A stretch of 45,453 nucleotides of DNA from Opitutaceae bacterium (GTDB lineage Bacteria > Verrucomicrobiota > Verrucomicrobiia > Opitutales > Opitutaceae): the NCBI GenBank assembly GCA_003151515.1, contig PLXS01000039.1:1406-46858 (forward strand), written 5' to 3'. Below, piece by piece: positions 1 through 10,364 of the stretch; within the stretch, counting starts at the first letter, position 1; every line of letters begins with the position of its first letter. Made by a program: the position numbers and the translations under genes. The notes beneath the pieces were generated by a model that worked only from the letters and a program-made list of their open reading frames with translations, had not been told where the DNA came from and made no database searches.

Positions 1-1422
1 ATCATCAACGAGCCGACGGCGGCGTCGCTCGCCTACGGGCTCGACAAGAAGAAGGACGAGAAAATCGCGGTTTTCGACCTGGGCGGCGGCACGTTCGACG
101 TTTCGGTCCTTGAAATCGGCGACGGCGTGTTCGAGGTCAAGGCGACCAACGGCGACACCCACCTTGGCGGCGACAACTGGGACGACGCGCTGATCGGGTG
201 GCTGGTGGACAATTTCAAGAAGGATAACGGCATCGACCTCAGGAAGGACCCGATGGCCCTGCAAAGGCTCAAGGAGGAGGCGGAGAAGGCCAAGATCGCC
301 CTGTCCTCGACGCAGACGGTCGACATCAACCTTCCCTTCATCACCGCGGACGCGTCTGGGCCGAAGCACCTGAACGTCCAGCTTACCCGCGCGAAGATGG
401 AGCAGATCTGCGACCCGCTCTCCGAGCGCTGCATCCAGCCTTTCAAGAACTGCCTCAAGGACGCGGACCTGACCTCCGCGCAGATCGACGAGCTCGTGCT
501 TGTCGGCGGCATGACCCGCATGCCCAAGATCGTCGAGATCGCGAAGATACTGGGCGGCAAGCAGCCGCACCAGGGCGTGAACCCCGACGAGGTGGTGGCC
601 GTAGGCGCGGCGATCCAGGGCGGCGTCCTCAAGGGCGACGTTCGGGACGTGCTCCTGCTCGACGTGACCCCGCTCACGCTTGGCATCATGACCGCGGGCG
701 ACGTGGCGACGGCGATGATCCCGCGCAACACGACCATCCCCTCCAAGAAGACGCAGGTGTTCTCGACGTACAGCGACAACCAGCCCTCCGTCGAGATCGT
801 GGTCCTGCAGGGCGAGCGCCCGATGGCCCGCGACAACAAGACACTCGGCACGTTCCGGCTCGACGGGATCCCGCCGGCGCCGCGCGGCCTGCCGCAGATC
901 GAAGTCACCTTCGACATCGATGCTAACGGCATCCTGCACGTGTCCGCGAAGGACCTCGGGACGGGCAAGGACCAGAAGATCACGATCCAGGGCTCCTCGG
1001 GCCTGTCGAAGGACGAGGTCGAGAAGATGACGAAGGAGGCCGAACTCCACGCCGCCGAGGACAAGAATCGCCGCGAGAGCGTCGAGGCGCACAACCAGCT
1101 CGACACCGCAATCTACCAGCTCGAGAAGACGATCAAGGAAGCGGGCGACAAGCTTCCGGTCGACAAGAAGTCGAAGGTCGAGGGCGTGCTCGCCGACGCC
1201 AAGAAGGCGCTCGAGAGCGACGACACGGACAGGATGAAGTCCGCCCTCGAGAGCCTATCGAAGGCAGGCGCAGAATTCTATGCCGAGGCCCAGGCTGCGG
1301 CGCAGGCGGCCGGAGGGGCCAAGGGCCACGGCGACGGCGCGGACGCGCCCAAGGCCGAGAAGAAGGCCGACGTCGTTGACGCCGACTTCGAGGTCGTCGA
1401 CGACGAGAAGAGCAAGAAATAA
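1..1422 (+). CDS. dnaK: Chaperone protein DnaK (Hsp70), 3' part
   Basis: The reading frame is open from the first base and gives 473 residues beginning [18 protein letters not shown]. By comparison with E. coli DnaK this starts near residue 170, so most of the first ATPase lobe lies outside the window. Visible are the [10 protein letters not shown] phosphate-binding motif, [10 protein letters not shown] and [11 protein letters not shown] of the nucleotide-binding domain, the DVTPLTLGI linker region and the substrate-binding domain. The alanine- and charge-rich tail ends [15 protein letters not shown], close to the classical EEVKDKK-type terminus. It is an ATP-dependent cytoplasmic foldase that works with DnaJ and GrpE, neither of which is visible here. 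groES follows 63 bases downstream on the same strand, suggesting a joint chaperone transcription unit. Confidence 0.97.
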   Translation: MINEPTAASLAYGLDKKKDEKIAVFDLGGGTFDVSVLEIGDGVFEVKATNGDTHLGGDNWDDALIGWLVDNFKKDNGIDLRKDPMALQRLKEEAEKAKIALSSTQTVDINLPFITADASGPKHLNVQLTRAKMEQICDPLSERCIQPFKNCLKDADLTSAQIDELVLVGGMTRMPKIVEIAKILGGKQPHQGVNPDEVVAVGAAIQGGVLKGDVRDVLLLDVTPLTLGIMTAGDVATAMIPRNTTIPSKKTQVFSTYSDNQPSVEIVVLQGERPMARDNKTLGTFRLDGIPPAPRGLPQIEVTFDIDANGILHVSAKDLGTGKDQKITIQGSSGLSKDEVEKMTKEAELHAAEDKNRRESVEAHNQLDTAIYQLEKTIKEAGDKLPVDKKSKVEGVLADAKKALESDDTDRMKSALESLSKAGAEFYAEAQAAAQAAGGAKGHGDGADAPKAEKKADVVDADFEVVDDEKSKK

Positions 1423-1438
1423 CACTTTCGGGAAAGGG

Positions 1439-1452
1439 GGCGACTTGTCGCC
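1439..1452 (+). other. Small perfect hairpin between dnaK and groES
   Basis: GGCGA-CTTG-TCGCC forms a five-base-pair GC-rich stem closed by a CTTG tetraloop, a loop known to be especially stable in RNA. There is no T-run after it, so it is not an ordinary intrinsic terminator. It may be a processing or stability element separating dnaK from groESL mRNA. This is inference from position only. Confidence 0.4.
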
Positions 1453-1485
1453 ACTCTCCGAACTTCAACCCAAAACAACATCCAA

Positions 1486-1782
1486 ATGAGTAAAGTTAAA
1501 ATCAAACCAATCGGTGAAAAGATTCTCGTCAAATTTGCTGAAGAAAAAGAGCAGATCCGCGGAGGCATCATCATCCCGGATTCCGCCAAGGAGAAGCCCC
1601 AGGAGGCCGAGGTAATCGCAGTTGGAACGGGCAAGCGCGACGACAACGGCAAGCTGATAGCCTTTGAGGTCAAGGTCGGCGACCGCGTCCTGGTCAGCAA
1701 GTACGGCGGCACGGAGGTCAAGCTTGACGAGCAGAAGTACACGATCGTCCGCGAGGACGACATCCTCGGCGTCATCGCCTGA
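1486..1782 (+). CDS. groES: Co-chaperonin GroES (Hsp10)
   Basis: A 98-residue protein of typical length. It starts [17 protein letters not shown], with the mobile-loop region [21 protein letters not shown] and the closing strands [17 protein letters not shown] and DDILGVIA. It caps the GroEL ring during ATP-driven folding in the cytoplasm. The ATG is preceded by an A/C-rich leader (caacccaaaacaacatccaa) without a Shine-Dalgarno sequence. groEL follows after 44 bases, so the two are surely one operon. No CIRCE-type inverted repeat was found upstream, so HrcA control at this junction is not supported. Confidence 0.98.
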   Translation: MSKVKIKPIGEKILVKFAEEKEQIRGGIIIPDSAKEKPQEAEVIAVGTGKRDDNGKLIAFEVKVGDRVLVSKYGGTEVKLDEQKYTIVREDDILGVIA

Positions 1783-1826
1783 GGATCGCAACGAAACCAG
1801 AAAACAAAAATAGAAACTTTACCACA

Positions 1827-3452
<1,626 letters not shown>

Positions 3453-3480
3453 GCGGGCCGATCAAGCCAAAGATTCAAGG

Positions 3481-3514
3481 GCGCCCTGGCCGCGAGGCCG
3501 GGGCGCTTTTTTTT
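3481..3514 (+). terminator. Intrinsic terminator after groEL
   Basis: An 11-base-pair stem with one mismatch (GCGCCCTGGCC / GGCCGGGGCGC) closed by a GCGA loop is followed directly by eight T residues. It ends the dnaK-groESL transcription unit. Confidence 0.92.
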
Positions 3515-3558
3515 GGTGCCTTGCGCGCCGGTCGGCCCAATCGTGGGTCCAACCGGCC

Positions 3559-4338
3559 ATGGAAGTCATCGTACTAGGAAGCGGCACCTCGCAGGGCGTG
3601 CCGATGATCGGATGCTCCTGCGCGGTGTGCACCTCCCGCGATCCGCGCAACCGCCGGACCCGCGCGTCCATCCACGTGGTCATGGACGGCCTCCATGTGC
3701 AGGTAGACGCGGCCCCGGAGTTGCGCCTGCAGTGCCTCAGGGAGGGCGTCGACTGCCTCGACCTGTTCGTCCTCACGCACGGGCACGCGGACCACGTGGC
3801 GGGGATGGACGACCTGCGGAGATTCTGCGACCTGCGGGGCGGCGATGCGATCACCGTTTACTCGACGCAGGAGGGCATGGCGAGGGTCTCATCAATGTTC
3901 CCCTACGCGATGAGGGACCGGGCCGCCATCCGCGGGTATCCCGCGTTCAGGCTCACGGCGATGCCGGGGGAGCTCGAGCTGCCGCAGGGGAAGATCCGGT
4001 CCACGATCCTCCCGCACGGCGATATCGACACCATCGGCCTGGTCTTCGCCGAGAGGAGCAGCGGCAAGAGGTTTGTTTACTACACGGACTGCAAGCGGTT
4101 GACCGACGAGGCTGTGGCGCTCGCGCGGGGGGCGGATGCGGCGATACTCGACGGGCTTCGCCCCCAGCCCCATCCGTCCCACATGAGCATAGGCGAGGCG
4201 GTCGAGGCCGGAAGGCTGCTTGGCGTCGGGCGGATCTGGCTCACGCACCTCACACACCTGACGGAGCACGCCGCGCTCGAATCGGAGCTGCCCGAGGGCT
4301 TCATGCTCGCATACGATGGCCTCAGGATTGTCGTCTAG
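3559..4338 (+). CDS. Metallo-beta-lactamase-fold hydrolase, PhnP-like
   Basis: 259 residues. The N-terminus GSGTSQGVPMIGCSCAVCTS is typical of the PhnP/YycJ-like branch, whose cysteines can bind a structural metal ion. The catalytic metal site is clear: THGHADHVAGMDD near residue 76, HGDID, YYTDCKRL and the late WLTHLTH. Relatives include phosphoribosyl cyclic-phosphate phosphodiesterases and RNase Z-like phosphodiesterases; the natural substrate cannot be read from the sequence. No signal peptide, so cytoplasmic. No phn genes lie nearby, which argues against a role in phosphonate use. It lies beyond the groEL terminator and its stop codon almost touches the next reading frame. Confidence 0.88.
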   Translation: MEVIVLGSGTSQGVPMIGCSCAVCTSRDPRNRRTRASIHVVMDGLHVQVDAAPELRLQCLREGVDCLDLFVLTHGHADHVAGMDDLRRFCDLRGGDAITVYSTQEGMARVSSMFPYAMRDRAAIRGYPAFRLTAMPGELELPQGKIRSTILPHGDIDTIGLVFAERSSGKRFVYYTDCKRLTDEAVALARGADAAILDGLRPQPHPSHMSIGEAVEAGRLLGVGRIWLTHLTHLTEHAALESELPEGFMLAYDGLRIVV

Positions 4339-4349
4339 GAAGGCGCACC

Positions 4350-4991
4350 CTGTCCGCCAAACGCTGCCATGACCGCCCCATTACGGCCGGATGCCTGCTT
4401 GTCGTCCTGATCGGCGTCCTGCCCGCCCAAAAGGCGGTCACGAGCCCCGCGCAGGCGCGCGTCATGGAGGGATCCGTGATCCTGCCGGACCCCGGGGGCT
4501 TCACGATGGGGCGGGCGCGGATCGTGCGGCGAAGCCTGACGCCCGACGAGTTGTCCGCGTCCATGACGTTCTCGGTTGCGCTCGCCATGCGCGACTTCGC
4601 CGGGCTTCAGGCGAGGGTCGAGGCTGGCGGACGCGTATCCCGGGACGAGATGGAGGCGAGGTACCTGCCGCTGCGAGCGGATTACGAGCGAGTGACGGCA
4701 TGGCTCGGGGCCCAGGGGTTCAATCCCGTGCTGCCGGACTCCATGCACATGATCGCGTTCATGCAGGGAACGGTCGCACAGATTGCGACCGTTTTCGGAG
4801 CGAAATTCGCCAGAGTCGCCGCCGCAGACGGCGAGTACACATCGGCTGTCACGGCCCCGTCCCTGCCCGCAGACATCGCCGCCGTGGTGCTCATTACCCT
4901 TCCTTCCGGCCCTTACACAGCTGAGATCACGGGCCTCAACAGCACCACGGGAACAGCCCTCGCGGAGGTTTACGAATTCGTTAACAACTAG
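4350..4991 (+). CDS. Secreted stand-alone pro-kumamolisin-like domain protein
   Basis: About 213 codons if the CTG at the given start is used; the first in-frame ATG lies at 4464 and would remove the leader. The leader has a basic start and a hydrophobic run ITAGCLLVVLIGVLPA ending near SPAQA, consistent with a signal peptide. The rest resembles the activation propeptide of S53 sedolisin/kumamolisin peptidases: a SLTPDELSASMTFSVAL opening, YERVTAWLGAQGFN, MHMIAFMQGTVAQIATVF and SLPADIAAVVLIT. No S53 catalytic domain (Glu-Asp-Ser) follows; the frame stops at VYEFVNN. It is therefore either a free inhibitor-like propeptide or the remnant of a truncated protease. The domain call is moderately sure; start and function are uncertain. 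Confidence 0.6.
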   Translation: MSAKRCHDRPITAGCLLVVLIGVLPAQKAVTSPAQARVMEGSVILPDPGGFTMGRARIVRRSLTPDELSASMTFSVALAMRDFAGLQARVEAGGRVSRDEMEARYLPLRADYERVTAWLGAQGFNPVLPDSMHMIAFMQGTVAQIATVFGAKFARVAAADGEYTSAVTAPSLPADIAAVVLITLPSGPYTAEITGLNSTTGTALAEVYEFVNN

Positions 4992-5001
4992 AAGTTAACG
5001 A
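4978..5001 (+). other. Inverted repeat spanning a stop codon
   Basis: TCGTTAAC and GTTAACGA form a perfect eight-base inverted repeat around an eight-base loop that contains the TAG stop of the preceding gene. No T-run follows. It could be a weak transcript-end hairpin or a protein-binding site; it opens an AT-rich stretch that contrasts with the GC-rich surroundings. Confidence 0.35.
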
Positions 5002-5050
5002 GTTAGATATAGCGCGCAGACGATTTATGACTTGAGAGGGGGAATAGGAC

Positions 5051-5080
5051 TTGAATTAATACATATTCAATCAATATAGA
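5051..5080 (+). promoter_or_regulatory. Promoter and likely autoregulatory operator of the rrf2-type gene
   Basis: TTGAAT (-35-like) and TATAGA (-10-like) are spaced by 18 bases in an unusually AT-rich stretch, placing the transcript start only about 10 bases before the ATG. The -35 hexamer is the left arm of the inverted repeat TTGAAT-N8-ATTCAA, so a dimeric regulator bound there would block RNA polymerase. Autoregulation by the adjacent Rrf2 protein is inferred. Confidence 0.55.
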
Positions 5081-5095
5081 TTAAAGAAGTTACCT

Positions 5096-5704
5096 ATGAA
5101 GCTCTCAAAAAAGGGCGAGTACGCCCTTCGATCCCTCATCATCCTCGGCATAGCCGCGGAGGTCGATCGGAAGCTTGTCCCGGTCACCGAGCTTGCCGAG
5201 AGCGAGCAGCTGCCGGTCAAGTTTCTTGAGCAGATCCTGCACATCCTCAAGGAGGCGCGGATCGTGGAGAGCCAGCGCGGGAAGTTCGGCGGCTACCATC
5301 TCGCCCGACCGGCGCGCAAGATCACGATAGGCGAGGTCGTGCGCCTCATCGACGGGCCCCTAGCGCCCATCGGATGCGTCTCGCAGACGGCCTACGAGCC
5401 GTGCACATGCCCCGACGAGGCGCACTGCGGCCTTCGCATGCTCATGGTCGACGTCCGAAACGCCATCGCGGGCATACTCGACCGCTACACGCTTGCCGAC
5501 GTGGTGGAGATCACCCTGCGCAAGATGCGCAGGGACAGCGTCGTGCTGCCGTTCTCCACGGGCCCGGGCCAGGAGCCGCCCGCCCGCGTCCCCGCGCGTA
5601 TCGCCCGCCAACGCTTGGCGCGCAAGGGCAGGGCGGCGCGCGCGTCGTCCACGTCGCCCACCGAGGGCGTTCTTCACCACATCCTGGGAGAGTACTCGAT
5701 CTGA
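5096..5704 (+). CDS. Rrf2-family transcriptional regulator, sulfur-linked
   Basis: 202 residues. The N-terminal winged helix matches the Rrf2 family (MKLSKKGEYALRSLIILG, LPVKFLEQILHILKEARIVESQRGKFGGYHLARP). Four cysteines at about 94, 103, 105 and 111 (CVSQTAYEPCTCPDEAHC) sit where IscR carries its iron-sulfur ligands, so a cluster or redox-sensing role is plausible but not shown. A basic, Ala/Arg-rich extension of about 45 residues ends with PTEGVLHHILGEYSI. Immediate neighbours are a YezD-like protein and sulfate import genes, suggesting a cysteine- or sulfide-responsive switch comparable in role to CymR. The leader has no Shine-Dalgarno sequence. Confidence 0.88.
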   Translation: MKLSKKGEYALRSLIILGIAAEVDRKLVPVTELAESEQLPVKFLEQILHILKEARIVESQRGKFGGYHLARPARKITIGEVVRLIDGPLAPIGCVSQTAYEPCTCPDEAHCGLRMLMVDVRNAIAGILDRYTLADVVEITLRKMRRDSVVLPFSTGPGQEPPARVPARIARQRLARKGRAARASSTSPTEGVLHHILGEYSI

Positions 5705-5715
5705 CCAGCGCTATC

Positions 5716-5913
5716 ATGAAAACGGAATCCAAGGCCAACGAGTCCGCCGCCGGCCCCGAGCCCGAGTGGATCGCAATACTGCGCGCAAAGGTCCAGGGCC
5801 TTCGCTTCGGGGTCGTGCAGCTGGTCGTGCATGACGGCCGCGTCACCCAGATCGAGCGCACGGAAAAGACGCGGCTCCCAGCGGGCCCGGATGAGCACTC
5901 GCGGGCGGGCTAA
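5716..5913 (+). CDS. YezD-like small protein (DUF2292)
   Basis: A 65-residue protein starting 11 bases after the regulator gene. The core WIAILRAKVQGLRFGVVQLV followed by VHDGRVTQIERTEKTRL matches the YezD/DUF2292 pattern (I..L..I.FG.V.LVVHDG.V.QIE..EK.R). Members of this family are small cytoplasmic proteins often placed beside sulfate or sulfur-compound uptake genes; OscA of Pseudomonas is one described case. The biochemical role is unknown. Same-strand proximity to the Rrf2 regulator and the sulfate transporter supports a role in sulfur limitation. Confidence 0.8.
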   Translation: MKTESKANESAAGPEPEWIAILRAKVQGLRFGVVQLVVHDGRVTQIERTEKTRLPAGPDEHSRAG

Positions 5914-6062
5914 AGGCCGCAGGCCCTACGCCATGGCCCCCGTCCCCGCCAGATTTCTCTGCCGACCGGCAAAACCAGAGGCCCCCACCACATCGATTCC
6001 CGAAACCACGCAGACCAGGCGACAGGATGCGGTTTCCAGAAAGGAACCTCCCTTAGCAAACC
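5914..6062 (+). other. Intergenic gap before the outer-membrane barrel gene
   Basis: 149 bases without a convincing gene. A short imperfect hairpin (CTCTG ... CAGAG around position 5965) and a GGCC-gca-GGCC hairpin near the left edge are visible. I looked for S-box, SAM-II and similar riboswitch cores because sulfur genes follow, and did not find one. No clear -35/-10 pair stands out. Confidence 0.3.
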
Positions 6063-7454
6063 GTGAACAGCACAGTATTGACTGACCATGAGACGAATTC
6101 CCGACGGTCATCGCGACCCTTCCGCCGTCTGCAGGCAGGCGCTGCGGCCGCGCTGCTTTACCTCATGATCGCGGCCGCCGGCCGATCACAAAGCCCCTCG
6201 GGGCCGCCCGTCGCGCCCGCGACCGCGGATGCCTGGGGGCTAACGCCGCCCCAATGGGTCTCCGCGGCGTCGTTGGCGGTCGCGGAAGGCAGCGACTCCA
6301 ACATCTACGGGGTCTCCAACAACCTCGCCGGCCACCCAGCGATCGCCAACATCTCGTCCGCGACCACGACGCTGAGCGCGAGCGTCACGTTCAATCTCCT
6401 CGCCGACTCGGGGCCCCAGGACTCCAGGTTCCTCAAGACCCTGACCCTGGCGTACTCGGCAGACTACACCCAGTACGAGGCCGCGGCGCGCGAGGACAAC
6501 CTGCGGAACACCTTCACGCTCGACGCGACCGGCAAGGACGGCCCCTGGTCGTTCTCGATCGACAACCCGCTCCTCTACGTCGACGGGAGCAAGGAGGACG
6601 AGTTCTTCAACTATTACAACAACCTCGGGTACGGGGCAGTGCGCGAGCGCCGCAACCAGATCCAGGAGCGCAACACCTCGTTCCTCCGATATGACTGGAA
6701 GGACTGGTTCGTCCGGGCGGTCGACAGCGCGACTTACTACAACCTCCTCATCGACGAGCACAACCCGGTCGGCGCCTACAAGGGCTACGCCAACTGGGTG
6801 AACAGGGACGACGTCAATGGCGGGCTGGACCTGGGATTCAACCTCGCGCCCGGCTTCTCGCTCCTGGCCGGCTGGCGCATTGGCCAGCAGACGCAGGCGC
6901 ACCTCTATTACAGCCTGACCTCGAGCGACAGCACGTACAACCGCGCCCTGCTCGGATTCGAGGGCGCGCCGGTCAAATGGCTCCAGGCGATGCTCCTAAC
7001 GGGGCCCGACTTGCGCAGGTATTCAAACGCCGCCCATCTCGGGCTCAACGGCGACCGGCACACCTGGTTCTACCTCAAGGGCCAGCTTGTGGCGACCCTG
7101 ACCCCCTCGGACACGCTGACCGCGTCCGAGAGGGTCTGGCACTTCGTCTCCAGCGCGGGCGTGTACTCGATCCAGGAGACGGTCGAGAGCCTGATCTACA
7201 GACACGACTTCTCGAAGCAGCTGTCCGCATCCGCCGGCGTCAAGGCCCTGGGGCACCGCTATGACGCCCCCACCGTGCGCAATGACTGGACAGCCACCGT
7301 GCCGGTCGACGTGACGTATGCATTCACGCGCGGCCTCTCCGCCAGCCTGGATTATTCGGCCACGACCGGGCACTCGCACCTGCCGGTGGCCTCCACGCCC
7401 GGCCAGAGCTTCGAGGACAACCTCGTTTCGGCCTCGATCAAGGCCTCCTTCTAG
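6063..7454 (+). CDS. Outer-membrane beta-barrel protein of the sulfate cluster
   Basis: 463 residues from a GTG start; an in-frame TTG 15 bases later is an alternative. A signal peptide is evident: basic [11 protein letters not shown] followed by [15 protein letters not shown]. The mature part alternates aromatic and polar residues in strand-like segments ([38 protein letters not shown]), and the last residue is phenylalanine in [10 protein letters not shown], the usual outer-membrane insertion signal. It resembles uncharacterised beta-barrel families rather than a named porin. Lying between yezD and the sulfate-binding protein gene, it may give sulfate or organosulfur compounds passage through the outer membrane. 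That role is inference. Confidence 0.75.
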   Translation: MNSTVLTDHETNSRRSSRPFRRLQAGAAAALLYLMIAAAGRSQSPSGPPVAPATADAWGLTPPQWVSAASLAVAEGSDSNIYGVSNNLAGHPAIANISSATTTLSASVTFNLLADSGPQDSRFLKTLTLAYSADYTQYEAAAREDNLRNTFTLDATGKDGPWSFSIDNPLLYVDGSKEDEFFNYYNNLGYGAVRERRNQIQERNTSFLRYDWKDWFVRAVDSATYYNLLIDEHNPVGAYKGYANWVNRDDVNGGLDLGFNLAPGFSLLAGWRIGQQTQAHLYYSLTSSDSTYNRALLGFEGAPVKWLQAMLLTGPDLRRYSNAAHLGLNGDRHTWFYLKGQLVATLTPSDTLTASERVWHFVSSAGVYSIQETVESLIYRHDFSKQLSASAGVKALGHRYDAPTVRNDWTATVPVDVTYAFTRGLSASLDYSATTGHSHLPVASTPGQSFEDNLVSASIKASF

Positions 7455-7473
7455 CGCCCGACCATCCAAGACC

Positions 7474-8466
7474 ATGAGAATCCGCCACCTGTTCCTTTTC
7501 ACCGTCCTCGGCGCGGCCGCGGTCTCGCGCGGGAAGACGATCGAGCTGCTCAACGTCTCCTACGACCCGACACGCGAGCTGTATGCCGACTACAACGCGG
7601 CCTTCGCGAAGCACTGGAAGGCGAAGACCGGCGACGACGTCGTGGTCAAGCAGTCGCACGGTGGCTCGGGCGCGCAGGCCCGGTCCGTCATCGACGGGCT
7701 GCAGGCCGACGTCGTGACGCTGGCGCTCGCCGCCGACATCGACAGCATCCACGCGCACGGCGACCTTCTGCCGGCGGACTGGCAGTCCAAGCTGCCGGAG
7801 AACTCGACCCCATACACGAGCACGATCGTTCTGCTCGTGCGCAGCGGCAACCCGAAGGGGATCAAGGACTGGGACGACATCGTGCGCCCCGGCGTCGCGG
7901 TGATCGCGCCCAATCCAAAGACCTCGGGAGGGGCGCGTTGGGCGTACCTTGCGGCTTGGGGGTATGCGGAGCGCAGGTACGGCAGCAAGGACAAGGCCAG
8001 GGAATTCGTGACCGCCCTCTACAAGAACGTCCAGGTGCTCGACGCCGGCGCGAGGGGCTCGACGATCACGTTCGCCCAGAAGGGGCTGGGGGACGTCCTC
8101 CTCGCGTGGGAAAACGAGGCTTTCCTCGCGCAGAAGGAATTCGGTCCGGGCAAGTTCGAGACGGTGGTGCCCTCAAGCAGCATCCTCGCCGAGCCGCCCG
8201 TCGCGGTGGTCGAGAAGGTGTCCGCGAGGAAGGGGACAACCGAGATCGCCAGGGCCTACCTGGAATACCTCTACTCGGACGAGGGCCAGGAGATCGCCGG
8301 GCGCAACTACTACCGCCCGAGAAACCGCGCGGTGGCCGAGCGGTTCTCCCGCGTCTTTCCCAGGCTCGGCCTTTTCACCATAGATGAGGTGTTCGGGGGC
8401 TGGGCTCAGGCCCAGCGGACACACTTTGCCGACGGGGGTGTCTTTGACCAGATATACGAGAAGTGA
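7474..8466 (+). CDS. sbp: Periplasmic sulfate-binding protein (Sbp/CysP)
   Basis: 330 residues. The signal peptide [20 protein letters not shown] precedes the mature start [17 protein letters not shown]. Family signatures are present in order: [43 protein letters not shown] and [28 protein letters not shown]. The Gly/Ser-rich loops bind the dehydrated sulfate (or thiosulfate) anion by hydrogen bonds. It feeds the CysT-CysW-CysA importer encoded next. The in-frame sequence before this ATG belongs to the barrel gene region, so this start is preferred; it lies 19 bases after the barrel gene. Confidence 0.95.
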   Translation: MRIRHLFLFTVLGAAAVSRGKTIELLNVSYDPTRELYADYNAAFAKHWKAKTGDDVVVKQSHGGSGAQARSVIDGLQADVVTLALAADIDSIHAHGDLLPADWQSKLPENSTPYTSTIVLLVRSGNPKGIKDWDDIVRPGVAVIAPNPKTSGGARWAYLAAWGYAERRYGSKDKAREFVTALYKNVQVLDAGARGSTITFAQKGLGDVLLAWENEAFLAQKEFGPGKFETVVPSSSILAEPPVAVVEKVSARKGTTEIARAYLEYLYSDEGQEIAGRNYYRPRNRAVAERFSRVFPRLGLFTIDEVFGGWAQAQRTHFADGGVFDQIYEK

Positions 8467-8559
8467 AATGCCGAGCGCGCGCCAATCCATGATCCCAACA
8501 ACCGGCTGCACGAGCGTCAGGGGCCGCGGGCGCGCCCTGGCGGCCTAGAGGGTACGACA

Positions 8560-9393
8560 ATGGCGCGCGCACGCACACCCCGCTCCATACTCCCGGGCTT
8601 CGGCATCTCCCTGGGCTTCACGGTAGCGTACCTCGGGCTCATCGTGCTCGTCCCGCTGTCGGCGGCGTTCCTGCGGGCCGCGGGAATGAGCCTGCACGAC
8701 TTCGTGGCCGCGGTCACCTCGCCCAGGGTTGTCGCGGCCTACCGCCTGAGCTTCGGGGCCTCATTTGCGGCGGGCCTGGTGAACATGGCCTTCGGCCTCG
8801 TGGTCGCCTGGGTTCTGGTGCGCTACTCCTTCCCGGGGAAACGCCTCATCGACGCGCTGGTCGACCTGCCGTTCGCGCTTCCCACGGCGGTTGCGGGGAT
8901 AGCGCTCACCTCCCTGTATTCACCGGGAGGGTGGGTCGGCCGCTTCCTTGAGCCCATGGGCCTCAGGGTTGCGTTCACGTGGACGGGCGTGTTTGTCGCG
9001 CTCACCTTCATTGGGCTTCCCTTCGTCGTCCGAACGGTGCAGCCGGTGCTCCAGGACCTGGAGCCCGAGATTGAAGAGGCGGCGTCAACGCTCGGGGCCA
9101 GCCGGATGCAGGTCGTCACACGGGTCCTCCTGCCCGAGCTCGCCCCGTCGCTCCTGACCGGGTTTGCGCTGGCCTTCGCCCGGGCGCTCGGGGAGTACGG
9201 ATCCGTCGTTTTCATCTCAGGAAACATGCCCATGAAAACGGAGATCGTTCCGTTTTTGATCATAACCAAGCTCGAGCAGTACGACTACGGCGGCGCCACG
9301 GCGATCGCCGTGGTGATGCTTGTATCATCCTTCATCCTGCTGCTGTTCATCAACTTGCTCCAGAAGTGGAGCCGCCGTTCCCATGCAATATGA
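8560..9393 (+). CDS. cysT: Sulfate ABC transporter permease CysT (CysU)
   Basis: 277 residues with six predicted membrane helices, beginning with GFTVAYLGLIVLVPLSAAFL. The cytoplasmic EAA loop that contacts the ATPase is EEAASTLGASRMQVVTRVLLP. Other CysT hallmarks are VDLPFALPTAVAGIALTSLY and FARALGEYGSVVFISGNMP. It forms the inner-membrane channel with CysW. It follows the binding-protein gene after a 93-base gap with no promoter that I can define. Confidence 0.95.
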   Translation: MARARTPRSILPGFGISLGFTVAYLGLIVLVPLSAAFLRAAGMSLHDFVAAVTSPRVVAAYRLSFGASFAAGLVNMAFGLVVAWVLVRYSFPGKRLIDALVDLPFALPTAVAGIALTSLYSPGGWVGRFLEPMGLRVAFTWTGVFVALTFIGLPFVVRTVQPVLQDLEPEIEEAASTLGASRMQVVTRVLLPELAPSLLTGFALAFARALGEYGSVVFISGNMPMKTEIVPFLIITKLEQYDYGGATAIAVVMLVSSFILLLFINLLQKWSRRSHAI

Positions 9394-9488
9394 CGTGAAT
9401 CCGATTTGGGAAGGAACGGGGCTTGAGCAAGCTGTGTCTGCCTGAACCCGGGGCACACCGACCCGAAACACCCTAACCGCCTTTCGCC

Positions 9489-10364
9489 TTGGCCTCAGTT
9501 CCAACAACCGCCCCGTTCGCGCCCCGCCGGTCCCGCCCGGCCCAGCCGCGCGCGACGCGTGATCCCTACTGGGCGCGCGTGCTGCTGACGGCGGTGGCGC
9601 TCCTTTTCCTGGCGTTCTTCCTGGTCCTGCCGCTCGCCGCGGTCTTCATCCAGGCGTTCGAAAAGGGGGCCGGCTATTTCCTCAAGTCCGTCCTGGAGCC
9701 CGACGCCCTCTCGGCGATCCGCCTGACACTCCTAACGGTGGCGATCGTGGTGCCCGCAAACGTCGTGTTCGGCGTGGCCGCAGCCTGGGCCATCGCGAAG
9801 TTCAGCTTCCGCGGGAAGAGCATCCTAACGACGCTCATCGACCTGCCCTTCGCGGTGTCTCCGGTCATCGCCGGCCTGGTCTACGTCCTCGTCTTCGGCG
9901 CCCAGGGGTGGTTCGGCCCGTGGCTCATCGCGCACAACGTGCGCATCATATTCGCCGTGCCGGGGATCGTCCTAGCGACCGCGTTCGTGACCTTCCCCTT
10001 CGTCGCCCGCGAGCTCATACCGCTCATGCAGGCCCAGGGCACGGACGAGGAGTGCTCCGCGGTGGCGCTCGGGGCCAACGGGTGGCAGACGTTCTGGAGG
10101 GTGACGCTGCCCAACATCCGCTGGGGGCTCTTCTATGGGGTCATCCTCTGCAACGCGCGCGCGATGGGCGAGTTCGGCGCCGTCTCGGTCGTCAGCGGCC
10201 ACATCCGCGGCGAGACAAACACGATGCCGCTGCACGTTGAGGTTCTCTACAACGACTACAACATCGTCGCGGCGTTCGCGGTGGCGTCCCTGCTCGCGCT
10301 CCTGGCGCTCGCCACGCTCGCGATAAGGACCGCGATCGAGTGGAGGACGGAGGGCTCCGCATGA
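9489..10364 (+). CDS. cysW: Sulfate ABC transporter permease CysW
   Basis: 291 residues. An in-frame stop lies five codons upstream, so the TTG used here is the only plausible start. After a 25-residue basic, proline-rich tail come six membrane helices with CysW signatures: [21 protein letters not shown], the EAA loop [22 protein letters not shown] and [19 protein letters not shown]. It pairs with CysT as the second channel subunit. Its stop overlaps the cysA start in the ATGA arrangement, indicating translational coupling. Confidence 0.94.
   Translation: MASVPTTAPFAPRRSRPAQPRATRDPYWARVLLTAVALLFLAFFLVLPLAAVFIQAFEKGAGYFLKSVLEPDALSAIRLTLLTVAIVVPANVVFGVAAAWAIAKFSFRGKSILTTLIDLPFAVSPVIAGLVYVLVFGAQGWFGPWLIAHNVRIIFAVPGIVLATAFVTFPFVARELIPLMQAQGTDEECSAVALGANGWQTFWRVTLPNIRWGLFYGVILCNARAMGEFGAVSVVSGHIRGETNTMPLHVEVLYNDYNIVAAFAVASLLALLALATLAIRTAIEWRTEGSA

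Noticed and set aside
1423..1485. CIRCE (HrcA) operator before groES
   Set aside because: No TTAGCACTC-N9-GAGTGCTAA-like repeat is present; only the GGCGA/TCGCC hairpin.
5914..6062. Possible SAM or other sulfur riboswitch before the barrel gene
   Set aside because: A few short hairpins occur, but no conserved core of S-box, SAM-II or related classes could be matched.
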